Part shown: piece by piece, positions 1 to 9,137 of the stretch | How positions within the stretch are numbered: the first letter of the stretch is position 1 | Layout: the number at the start of each line of letters is the position of its first letter | Source of the DNA: Bolinopsis microptera | Lineage: Eukaryota > Ctenophora > Tentaculata > Lobata > Bolinopsidae | DNA: 64,000 nucleotides | Assembly (NCBI RefSeq): GCF_026151205.1 | Contig: NC_087080.1 | Location: forward strand, 9,141,720 to 9,205,719 | Direction: 5' to 3' | Notes under the pieces: generated by a model | Database searches by the model: none | Seen by the model: only the letters and a program-made list of their open reading frames with translations | What the model was told of the DNA's origin: nothing | Position numbers and translations under genes: made by a program

Positions 1-207
1 GGTATGAAATTGGTCCGGTAAAATAAGTTACACTGTAAATTCGAACATATTGGACCATCTCTGTCACGGCTTTTAAGTGTATTTACATGTATATCACGCG
101 CCTGCGTGAGACCTAATTCGAGACCTAAATTAGGTCTCGTGCGTGAGACCTAATTTCTCCGTTCGACCTAGCTACATCTTGGTGACAGTTACACTTCCAC
201 ATTACAG

Positions 208-1252
208 GATCAGTTTTGGATGATAAACCTGGCGAGAAGACTTGTTGCCGAAAAGACGACGCTGTCATCTTACCCGGTACCTCTAAAAATGGTAACGCTG
301 CTAAAAAGATACAGAAAATGTGTCTCAGGTATGTTTGTTTCATTCAAAATCATGATAAACAATAATAAAATGAAGTTTAAGAACACCTCTATTATATATA
401 TATTATAGTCAGCAGTGTTTAATCTAGTCAATAATCCTACCACTTTTCGTCCAGGAATCCGATTTATAGATTTGGAGCTCAGTTTATTACAGAATAATTT
501 ATGAGTGAAAATAATAAAATAACTAAATGATAAAATAACTGGTATGATATAAACAACATATATATCTAACAGTAAGACACGTGAAAGAATAATGAAACTT
601 TTTCCCTAATCGGATTTGAAGTGATGCCGTTTTGGGTTGTCATTTTGTAAGGCACTATTTCACGCGAAATTGCCCAACTTTTTTAATCATCCTTTTTCCT
701 GTAAAAGCTATTCTAATTTTCAATCTATTATATTTATCTAACTGTCCTAGGTGAAATCAAATTTCTATAGGCTGCTGTTAAAAAACGACAGCCGTGACGA
801 AATTGTTATTTTGTAAGGCATGTTTTTTTGAAAGATTTCAAAGATGACAATTTTTATCGCCAAATTTACGGTTTTTCAATCAAATCAACCCCCGGGAAGA
901 AAAATATACTTGTTGAACTACCTATCTGGATAATAAAACATGAACAAAACTCATTTTTGTACATTTCAGAGCCATCTCCTTTTTACTGTCATTTTGTAAG
1001 GCCGATACCCGTAAATAATAAAATAATAAAAACTAAATAATTTTCAGACACAGGACGATCTACACAGCAGTCTCAGTCACAGTCCACATGCTCTCCCTGA
1101 CCATCAGCTACTTCCTCATGCTGGTTGCCATGACATTCAACGTGTGGTTGTTCCTAGCTGTTATCTTAGGATCTGGTTTGGGGAAGCTAATTACCATGAC
1201 ACTGATGGAGTATAAAGAGGAAACTTCTCAATCGCACTGTAACATGCCCTGA
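208..1252 (+). CDS. Copper transporter (Ctr/SLC31 family), last two exons; 5' part outside window
   Basis: Exons 208-328 and 1048-1252 join in phase 2 (AG|A) across a GT-AG intron; the TGA stop is at 1250-1252. The last exon encodes TM2 and TM3 of a Ctr protein: a segment containing SYFLMLVAMTFN, which holds the MxxxM copper-selectivity motif of Ctr TM2, then TM3 with GSGLG (the GxxxG packing motif). The C-tail ends QSHCNMP, with Cys/His as in the copper-handling tails of Ctr proteins. The first exon would be the polar TM1-TM2 loop and contains TCCRKDD. Ctr proteins are trimeric plasma-membrane or vesicular Cu(I) importers. TM1 and the Met-rich ectodomain are not in the window. The TM2/TM3 assignment is firm; the upstream exon is less certain because loops are poorly conserved. 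Confidence 0.75.
329..1047 (+). other. Intron of the copper transporter gene
   Basis: AT-rich intron with donor GTATGT at 329 and acceptor TTTTCAG ending at 1047. I see no other gene in it. A short ORF at 828-1040 has no recognisable domain. Confidence 0.6.
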
Positions 1253-2061
1253 AAAAACATCTCCTAGCATGTTCAATGTTCTTATTTTACGATATATTGT
1301 TTGTTTTACCACAGTCAGAGGGAACACTAACAGATAAGGGGAGTTGGTCACAGTTATAAAAGTTTGGCTGTTTTAGTGATTCTTATTTAATATGAATTTT
1401 TGATTTTGCAGTCTTCGAAGATTTTAATTATAGGCTACAGCAGAGCCTATTGATAGCTGATGCCGGTACAACATCACTAGATTTTGAACAATTAATTTTG
1501 TTTAGACTTGATTAATTTATGTTTAACTTGTATTTCTTATAAAAACCATTTCAACATTCTTAAAAATCTGTTTACACTTTGCCAATACTTGTTCATATTT
1601 TCTGAAGTAAGCTTTTTCGACCGCAATCAAACTTCCAGCACCTCAATCGTATATTATGCGGGTGAGAAATTTCATCTTTAAAATCTGAAAATGGGAAGAT
1701 ATGATTTTTCAATTTTCTTCGGGATTTTGACTTCAGTACTTCAAATTTGGTTTCAAACCATCATCAGTTAACTGACTAATTGCTCTATGTGCAAAAATTT
1801 GTGTTCAGAAATTTTCATATTCGAAAATGGGACCGGATTTGGAAAATATGAATTTTCGTTTTGATGAAATTTTGCAGTGAGCTTCTCCGACCTCAATCAA
1901 ACTTCAACACCTCAGGCTCAATCTTCTCATATGCCATCTATAATTGACTGTCTAATTGGTTGCGGGTAAGAAATTCAGTCAATGGACTGACCCTGCCCGC
2001 GCTACTTTACAAGCGGAGTGTATTTTGTATTTGACATTCGTCAAAATTTGTTAACAAAAGT
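1253..2061. other. Intergenic, no gene seen
   Basis: AT-rich sequence downstream of the copper transporter stop. Two loosely similar stretches (about 1610-1760 and 1870-1960, both with a 'cgacc.caatcaaacttc' core) suggest an old local duplication. Confidence 0.4.
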
Positions 2062-2120
2062 TAACGGGTGATACAGATCGTAAAATATTTGTTTCAAATA
2101 TCAAGACCGTCGACCCAGAA
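2062..2120 (+). repeat. Partial copy of short repeat family A
   Basis: Begins TTAACGGGTGATAC, continues with TCGTAAAATATTTGTTTC and then GACCGTCGAC. It matches the first half of the ~100-bp element at 11679-11777 and the inverted copies at 15271-15351 and 44838-44866. Only the 5' half is recognisable. Confidence 0.6.
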
Positions 2121-2930
2121 ACCCTTACTGGCCAGGTCCTAACTTTAAAAGTTAAAGAGATAACGATTTCCAGTTTTTTGTAACATGTTCGTCTTGTAAA
2201 AGTAACGTTACCTCCCCATGAGGAAAATTTAAGACAGCGTCTCATTTGGCCGATCAAAAGTTTGCAACTTTAACTTTGCGGATTCCTGTCCTCTGATTGG
2301 CTGAATTGTGTCACGTGCTGTATGCTGGCTGCTTGAAGATTGGAATGCGCCACGCCACACGCGTGCACAAATCATGCCTAATGTCGCGCGAGCTCTGAAG
2401 AAAAATGAGTAAAATCATTTTTGAGGTCATCAAAAACTGCGCCAGAATTCAGAGAACAATTTCATGTACTGTCAAGCATCAAATCAATCCGATCTTCCCT
2501 GACTGACTTCTCGGTTAAAATAAGCCTGAAAAGGACAATTTTAGCTTTCTGACTTTAGCTTTAAAAATTTAAAACACACCAGCCTTTTTAGATACGATAT
2601 CAAAATTTTACACACACCTTGAAATATGAAATAGATGTGAATAAATGGCGAGCAAAATTTCAACCCGATACCGCAAGAAATGATAGTTTCTCTATGAAAC
2701 AAATTTTGTTTTTCCGAAAATTCCACTCTAACCAGGGAGAAATGCTCGATTACAAAAATATTGTCATACGTACTTGTATTAAACAGGAATTAAACATGAA
2801 ATTACCAAGGAGAACACTAACGAACTCGTTTTGGCTATACATCAATTCATAAATACGTTCAGTTATAAAACAAAAGCCGAATAAAAGTATAAAAATAAAA
2901 TCTTAAAATTTAACCGCGTTACAATATCAC

Positions 2931-3038
2931 TAGTCATACGTTGTATGACCCGCCGCGCACGAAGTGCGCTGCTCCCCCTGTATCGTCGAAGACGATACAC
3001 TATAGTGAAGCGACAGTGGGAGTCACCACGTGATACAA
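2931..3038 (+). mobile_element. Short structured element, family B, copy 1, with 8-bp TSD
   Basis: A ~108-bp GC-rich element made of consecutive hairpins: CATAC/GTATG, then GCGCAC-GAA-GTGCGC, then a TATCGTC/GACGATA hairpin, ending GTGATACAA. The 8-bp word aatatcac lies on both sides (2923-2930 and 3039-3046). It sits just 3' of a LINE fragment read on the minus strand. Confidence 0.75.
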
Positions 3039-3066
3039 AATATCACGAAGTGGAAATAACTCATAA

Positions 3067-3297
3067 CTAATTAAACTCAGCTGTGACCGCAGTGTAGAAT
3101 GACATTTTAGGCTGGTTGTGAAGATCCTTCTTCCAGTGGTTAACAAATGTTTCGTATATGTGTTCACGAGCCGCAAGGGTGTGGGGTAGGTGTGGCTTAG
3201 CGACAGTGCTCGTCTTGATGATAGTAGACCATGCATCATACCAGGTAAGGTTCAGTTGTTTCTGTTCCTGAAATGTATGGTGCAAGAGGGTGTTCAC
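3067..3297 (-). pseudogene. LINE reverse-transcriptase C-terminal remnant
   Basis: The minus-strand frame reads like the C-terminal tail of a non-LTR retrotransposon polyprotein, with W-rich and basic blocks such as TWYDAWSTI, NHWKKDL and PKMSFYTAV. It may be the downstream part of the LINE at 4154-5203: both lie on the minus strand, separated by about 850 bp of unrelated sequence. Truncated and non-functional. Confidence 0.55.
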
Positions 3298-4153
3298 GTT
3301 ACCTACTACCGCTTGAGATGCTCTACAGAAGTAGGCAATACATTGAGGGATGACGGTTACTGTCCAGGGGGTTCTACCAGCTACTTTCTACTTCAACATT
3401 TGCGCGGGTTTCTTAAGCGCGCACGTACGTTTATTCTTGGCCGTTAATCAGACCCATGACATAACGCTATAGGTGGTAGTGACTGTAATTTTCTTCAACA
3501 ATTACTGAATTATCCATCCATAAAGTGATTTACAAAATGACACCTAAACCTCGTGTTTCGGTGTTCACTTAAACGGTACTTGGCGGCTGAACTGTGGTGT
3601 CTGACGTTAGCCATGCAGCTAGATCGGACTCTGCATGATATTGTATTAGCAAATTTGTATAGTGTATAATTGTTTAGTGTTTATGATACTCTGCAACCTG
3701 GTAGCACGGCTGACACAAAAACAAAATGTTGCCCTGGCTTGTGCATAACCAAGTAAATAACACGCACTCCGATAAAAGCCGTCTGGAGAAACTCCGCAAA
3801 ATGTTCATTGTAGTCAACGGGCACAAAGAAGCACTACTAGCAATTGTGTCCTTTACCCTCCTACATAATTTGAACATTTTTGTGGCTAACTCATTGAACA
3901 ACATCTGAATTAAAATGTGTCTAGTATTAAAAGATTCAGTAAGTAATTTTTCATGTACGTTGTACACTGTAGTTAGTAAATGCAAATCAAACTTTTTCGA
4001 TCAGCCGCGCGCTGAACCAGTGTTGCACTAGGTAAAAATTGTGTATATTTTGTTCATTTTTGAGTGTAAATTAATTTATTAATTTATCACAAATTATTTT
4101 ATTATAATATAACCACTTATGTGAAATGGTTATTTTGACTTTAAATATTTGAA
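3298..4153. other. Non-coding spacer between two LINE fragments
   Basis: AT-rich sequence separating the two LINE pieces. Small ORFs on both strands show no domain I recognise. It may be an insertion into the LINE or unrelated flank. Confidence 0.35.
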
Positions 4154-5203
4154 CTAAATATGAATTGATTGTGGGTATAAAATAAAATTTGTTTTACTAA
4201 AAAAAATTTGTTTTACTGTATCTCCGTAGCAGAAGTTGTTATTTGCCTTTTTGTGGACACCCAATATCCATTTAAGAATTTTCAAGTGAGTAGTTTCAAG
4301 AGCATCTTTTGCTGCTGCTTTGGGAAGACTCGCTTCTTGATTTTTCGAGAGGATGGCTTTCACGATGTTGGATGATGGCAGCCAAATAGGGCATCCATAT
4401 GTGGCCACTGGCTTGACTAAGCTATCAATGAGTTTTAGCATCGTGCTAGTGGTAAGGGCTCTCGTGTCAATAGTTCGTCTCAGAGAGAAGAATGAGCGAA
4501 GAGCTTTCTTCCTAAGTTCATCGATTGCTTGCTTGAAGGAACCGTTCAGGGATAATTGGATTCCTAGATAGCAGTATTTTCTGACTGGTGCGATGTCCAA
4601 GTTGCCTAGTTTGAAGCCGTAAGCACATTTCAGTATTCGTGAGCTTGTGTTAAAGACCATCACGCTGGTTTTGTTGATATTCACAGACAGCTCCCACTTT
4701 TCAGCATAGTCATGCAAGCAATTGAGCAGTTTCTGTAAGCTGCCCGCATCCAGCGCCAAGAGTACCAGGTCATCTGCCCATAGGAGGTGACTTACTTTTA
4801 CACCGTTTAATAAAGGTACATCCAATTCCTCGATTTGTTCAAGTCTGATAGAGAGCTCGTGGATATAGAGTTTGAAGAGCTCGGGGGACATTGGATGTCC
4901 TTGTTCTGTGCCGATGGTGACGTCAATGGCTGCGGATAGCTTTTGAATCAGCTTGACTCGGGTTGAAGAGTTATTGTACATGTGGCTGATGCAATCGAAG
5001 AATTTGCCTGTTATGCCCATGTTACCCAGCTTGAAGTTGAACAGGAGTGCTTCCCTGCATATGCTATCGAAAGCGTTGTATGAACCGCCGCACACGCAAC
5101 ACGAGTGCGCGGCTCCCCGGCCCTGTATCGTAAAACCTCTACACCATAGGCATATGCATAGTGAAACGACCGTGGGGGTCACGACGTGATACTGATACAA
5201 CAA
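4154..5203 (-). pseudogene. 5'-truncated LINE reverse transcriptase (non-LTR retrotransposon)
   Basis: The frame contains RT motifs in order: motif A-like NAFDSI, then GTEQGHPMSPELF (motif B region) and LLWADDLVLL (the catalytic ADD box), then the thumb with CYLGIQLS and a C-terminal stretch typical of LINE pol. This would be the enzyme that copies LINE RNA at the target nick. No endonuclease domain and no start are present: the frame breaks off just upstream of motif A, exactly where a family B element (5075-5201) abuts it, and nothing LINE-like lies beyond. A dead fragment. Clade not resolved. Confidence 0.8.
5075..5201 (+). mobile_element. Short structured element, family B, copy 2 (diverged)
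   Basis: Starts GTTGTATGAACCGCCG and ends GTGATACTGATACAAC. It has the same hairpin series as copy 1 but carries small insertions (for example CATAGGCATATGCATAG). It abuts the 5' break of the LINE RT fragment. No clear target-site duplication. Confidence 0.65.
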
Positions 5204-5867
5204 AAATAGGTTTTCTCAAAATAATTTTTTTGGTGTGGAAACGGTGCGCTAGATGATCACTGAACTACCTATGACTATGAGGTAATTTGGGTTCGACAGT
5301 TTTGGTGTATGCCCCCTTAAATGAGTGTATGATAAGCCAGTTTTAGGACCAGTTAACTGCCTGTTGGGGCGCCAACAGGTAACGTTACGCCACTGCCACT
5401 GGGTAGTTTTACTACTACTATGCCATCAATTTAAACTCAAGTTCGTTTTTTGTAACTTTACCTTCTCAAATATTTGAGCTCGCATTTCATAAAGTAATTG
5501 TGCTGATTTTCATCACTGTTTAATATATAATGTTTATAGTTATACTGAAATGGGTGATTGGTCTGAGAGCTGATTTGCCAAAATCGCAATTAATAATCGA
5601 TGTTTCTGACGCGACGCAAGTTCAACTTTCAAGTCGCGTTTTAAACTCAAGTATGAAGTAACTTTGTGATTTCTATTAACTTGATGATAAGTTATTGATG
5701 ACAACACATATGGAAATATGAGGCTTATATATTTTACTAATGGCAAGGTTTTGCAGCCTCTCCTAAATCTGTAAATCATAATGTCATTTCTACTTTTGTA
5801 TTTCGAAAGAGTTGAACATAGGTTGAAGTAGATAAAGACCGGTTACCATATTTCGTCTTGTATAACA
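5202..5867. other. Intergenic, no gene seen
   Basis: Unique-looking AT-rich DNA between the LINE fragment and the tRNA gene. No supported feature. Confidence 0.4.
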
Positions 5868-5978
5868 GTCAGGATGGCCGAATGGTCTAAGGCGCCAGAC
5901 TCAAGAATCTCTTGCCGTCGTACGATGGAGCATTCTGGTCCACGAATGTGGGCGTGGGTTCAAATCCCACTTCTGACA
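5868..5978 (+). tRNA. tRNA-Leu(CAA) with 27-nt intron
   Basis: The acceptor stem GTCAGGA pairs with TTCTGAC. The D-arm has TGGCCGAATGG, the anticodon CAA is at 5902-5904, a long variable arm follows as expected for tRNA-Leu, and the T-arm is GTGGGTTCAAATCCCAC. An intron of about 27 nt (5906-5932) begins one base 3' of the anticodon, the standard place in animal tRNA-Leu(CAA) genes. A T-run at 5981-5984 can act as the Pol III terminator. The internal A and B boxes are intact, so it is probably functional. Confidence 0.95.
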
Positions 5979-6640
5979 TCTTTTCAAAAATTTCTCAACA
6001 AATAACATATCGTGGAATTTTGCGTACTTCATTGTCTTTTATTGGTCTATACTTATTTTTATCTATTTGTAATCAGATTCGATTATACTTATAGATCATC
6101 ACTCGAAGTTGACTTGTGACATCATTGATCTGCAATCATTGGTACCTACTTGTATTGCACATGTATTATTTGACATGACATTCCCTCCGCATGCATTATG
6201 GGAAAAGCGAGTGACAGAACATTAAGCTGCATACACCAAAAGGCTCAGTGACAGTAGGACGTCGTTCAAAGTTTGGTGGAGCAGGTGGGGCTCAAACTTG
6301 GGAAGTTTGCTTGATGGCAGTCTACGTTCTCTCCTTAACGACAATAACTAACTTAAAGATTACTTGAAAGATGACTAGAAAGACATCACGCTATGAGACC
6401 CCAAACGCAATGAAAGTACCAGTATTTGGTCGCCGCTCAGCAATTAATGGTTGCAGACTGTGCTACCATTATCCCTATGGGTAGATTATGATAACAATGA
6501 AATAACGTACGATATCGTACGATTCGAGGATTGCGAAAAATCAAATTACACACTCCTTTTAATAATATCTTATTCATCACACAAATGAAAGTATAACTAT
6601 TGTTCAAATACTCGGCGACCGATCGCTGTGTCAATATCCA
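5979..6640. other. Intergenic, no gene seen
   Basis: Apart from the Pol III T-run next to the tRNA, no gene or repeat could be supported. Confidence 0.4.
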
Positions 6641-6840
6641 ATCAATGCTTCTTTGTCTTCAAAATGTTGATGAAAAGAATGCTCCCAAAATAACAATGAT
6701 GGTGGACTATTATATTTAAGGGATGGTACGATTCGAGGATTGCGAAAAAGGATTGCTTCTTTGTCTTCAAAATGTTGACGAAAAGAATGCTCCCAAAATA
6801 ACAATGATGGACTATTATATTTATAAGGGATGGTTCTTTG
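6641..6840. repeat. Local tandem duplication of ~85 bp
   Basis: The block starting TGCTTCTTTGTCTTC and ending in ATTATATTTA.AGGGATGG occurs twice (about 6646-6725 and 6752-6834). The copies are separated by GATTCGAGGATTGCGAAAAA, which itself also occurs at about 6521-6540. Confidence 0.75.
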
Positions 6841-6956
6841 AACATAAGTCAGTAGTCACCTGCATAGTCTCCGTATCGCCCACTATTTGATAATACGGGC
6901 AACTCCAACAGCTTAAGAGTTAGGGGCCATCTACTATGAGGACGTCCGGCAAATAG

Positions 6957-7456
6957 TTTGTCATACCTTTTTGGAAAGATCAGTGAGTATTGCCTAAGTG
7001 CCATATTTGATGGTGCGCGGCTTTTGGAGCAAAATTAGCTGTAAAAGTCGCGTAATTTGACCAAATTCGTCCAAATTTGACCATTTTTGTCGTATTATTC
7101 GGATATATCTTCAGTTCCTTAAATGAGATCATTCTGGAAATTGGCGACGACCTTCCAATAGGGCTTTCACAACTGTCCGAAAAATTTGGTGGATATCGGA
7201 GTTGATATAGTGATCAAAATGGAGCAAAATACGCTGCTTTTAGCTGTAACATAATGTCTGATGGTTGGATATGCTTTAAATTTTTCGGACACTTTCCTTG
7301 TAAGTCTATGAGTAAGCTTACCAATTTTTGTTGTAATTGGAGGTCGGGAAGGATACTCAATATCTATTTGTTTGAAGAAAATTGTGCTGGCCGAAATCAG
7401 CGCTAAAAAACCATCCTACAGTCGGCACGCGCGGCTCACTGTCGATGGCGCACTAC
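6957..7456 (+). repeat. 500-bp dispersed repeat (family C), copy 1
   Basis: Begins TTTGTCATACCTTTTTGG and ends CTGTCGATGGCGCACTAC. A second copy in the same orientation, about 95% identical by eye, is at 13168-13668. The flanks share aatag (6952-6956 and 7457-7461), which fits insertion into a pre-existing repeat. No coding capacity or terminal inverted repeats seen. Confidence 0.75.
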
Positions 7457-7461
7457 AATAG

Positions 7462-7560
7462 GGAGGGGGGTATGGTTTTGAAATTTCGGACAAATCCGGA
7501 CAGGGGGGGGGTGGTTTCTGAAAATCCGGACATCCGGAAATTTTGACAGAATTAACGTAA
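7462..7560. repeat. G-rich repeat segment related to 8860-8960
   Basis: The motif 'tccggacagggggg...tggtt(t)ctgaaaat' and a neighbouring 'gccatctact..ggacgtccg' block recur at 8865-8975. The block at 6923-6955 and this segment look like two halves of one element split by the family C insertion. Confidence 0.5.
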
Positions 7561-7983
7561 AAAGTCCCATTTATTTCAACTCTTTGACAATAATTACTCT
7601 GTAAGTTTAGATCCCTGTATAGTATTTTGAACGAGTACTTAAATGTACTTAAATGTAATTGTGCTAAACTTGTTCGACACTAAATTTATTGTTGTCTAGT
7701 GACCCCGTGAAAGTGCTGGTGACGATGGGAAAGACCATAAACCAGGGATTCCTTCGGGAGCATGTAAGATTATGTCCAAAGTTTGTTTGCCAATGGGGTG
7801 TGTCTGGGTGTCAAAGATCTTCAAGGTGGGTGCTACTTGTGATGAACTCTAGAAAGATAGGATGGTAATACTCGGTCTGGCTGCCTGGAAGCCCACAGAA
7901 TTCCAGTTCAGAAACCGAGTAAGGAGGTGCGGCTACTGATGAGAAGCCATATACATATATATGCTACATGAAGAGGTCTCCTC

Positions 7984-8860
7984 CTAGTCGTTGGAGTGGC
8001 CTGCATCACACACATCTCTTCTACGGTGTATCATGTTCCTCCATTCCACTCGTTTTAAAGCTAACTGTTTTACTGCATCTCTGTTGATGTTATCGACACC
8101 TGTAAAGTCAGCCGCATCCTCGAGTACACAGGCCATCCAGCCTTTGCGGGGTCGTCCTCTCAGTCTCTTTCCATAGTTTGGTTTCCAATCCAGTAGAAAA
8201 TTGGGAAATCGTGTCTCTGGCATTCTGACAACGTGTCCGTACCACCTTAGTCTAGCCGAACCGATGAAAGTTTTAATAGATTTAATTCCCGCACGCCTGA
8301 GAACTTCTTCATTGGAGACATGGAAGAACCACTTTATCTTCAAGATTCTCCTCAGGGAGGTCAGATGGAAGACCTCGAACTGTTTCATCTGCTTTTTTGT
8401 TGTGTTCCACACTTCAGCTCCATATAACAGAATAGTAATAACACCAGCCTTGTAGATACGGATCTTGGTGGGCGTTCTCATAGTTCTACTGTTCCATATC
8501 TTCCAAAGCTGATGGAACACACCATCAGCACGCTGGATCCTGATTTCAAGATCTCGGTCAATAGTACCATCCCCACTGATTTAGTGATGTTGGCACCAAG
8601 ATAAACAAAGCGACATACCTTAACATCGAGTAGCGAGTGTTGGAATCGTCCACTAATACAAATATGATCTATTTGATTCACAGTTAACCCGTTGGAGGAC
8701 TGTCAATTCACCAAGCGTGCCTGATAAAACGTTGTAAAAACGATATTTAATCAGCACCGTCAGTCGGAGCGTAGGCTACAACAACAGATATGTTGAGGTG
8801 TTTGCCGTGTAACCTAGCTGTTAAGACCCGCTCTGATGTAGGTACGTAAGAAAGCCGGAC
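7984..8860 (-). pseudogene. Internally deleted LINE (RTE/CR1-like) remnant
   Basis: The minus strand reads, from 8860 down: endonuclease-like VLTARLHGKHLNIS and VVAYAPT; then NQIDHICISGRFQHSLLDVKV (late endonuclease region); then directly CRFVYLGANITK (the post-RT thumb); then, after a frameshift, the C-terminal RT region with LLYGAEVWNTT, RLRWYGHVVRM and GKRLRGRPRKGW. The palm with its catalytic FADD-type box is missing, so the endonuclease is joined almost directly to the C-terminal region. The order is that of RTE/CR1-type LINE polyproteins, but frameshifts and the deletion leave it dead. Confidence 0.75.
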
Positions 8861-9137
8861 ATCAGGGAGAGGGGGTGGTTTTCAAAATTAGGACACATCC
8901 GGACAGGGGGAGGGAGGTGGTCTGAAAATCTGCGATTTTTACGGACGTCCTAAGTAGATGGCACCTTATGGTTTTGACCGATGATTTTATAAGGCAAATC
9001 CTGCTTTCTTCAATCATGCTGAAATTTCGAACTTGATCCAACTTTCGCATTAGAGCATAAAAGTAAACAGGGGAGAATTTAAAACTATTTCTAGATGTGC
9101 CTAATCAAATTACTCCATCAGACAAGATCGCACAGAA

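Noticed and set aside
2931-3038. Family B element as a hammerhead-ribozyme retrozyme
   Set aside because: I searched both strands of the copies for the conserved CTGATGA and GAAA core and did not find it in the right arrangement.
3674-3985. 103-codon minus-strand ORF
   Set aside because: No recognisable domain, AT-rich, lies between LINE fragments.
2931-5201. Family B copies 1 and 2 as long terminal repeats of one element enclosing the LINE pieces
   Set aside because: Copy 1 has its own 8-bp duplication, so it inserted independently; the direct arrangement is probably chance.
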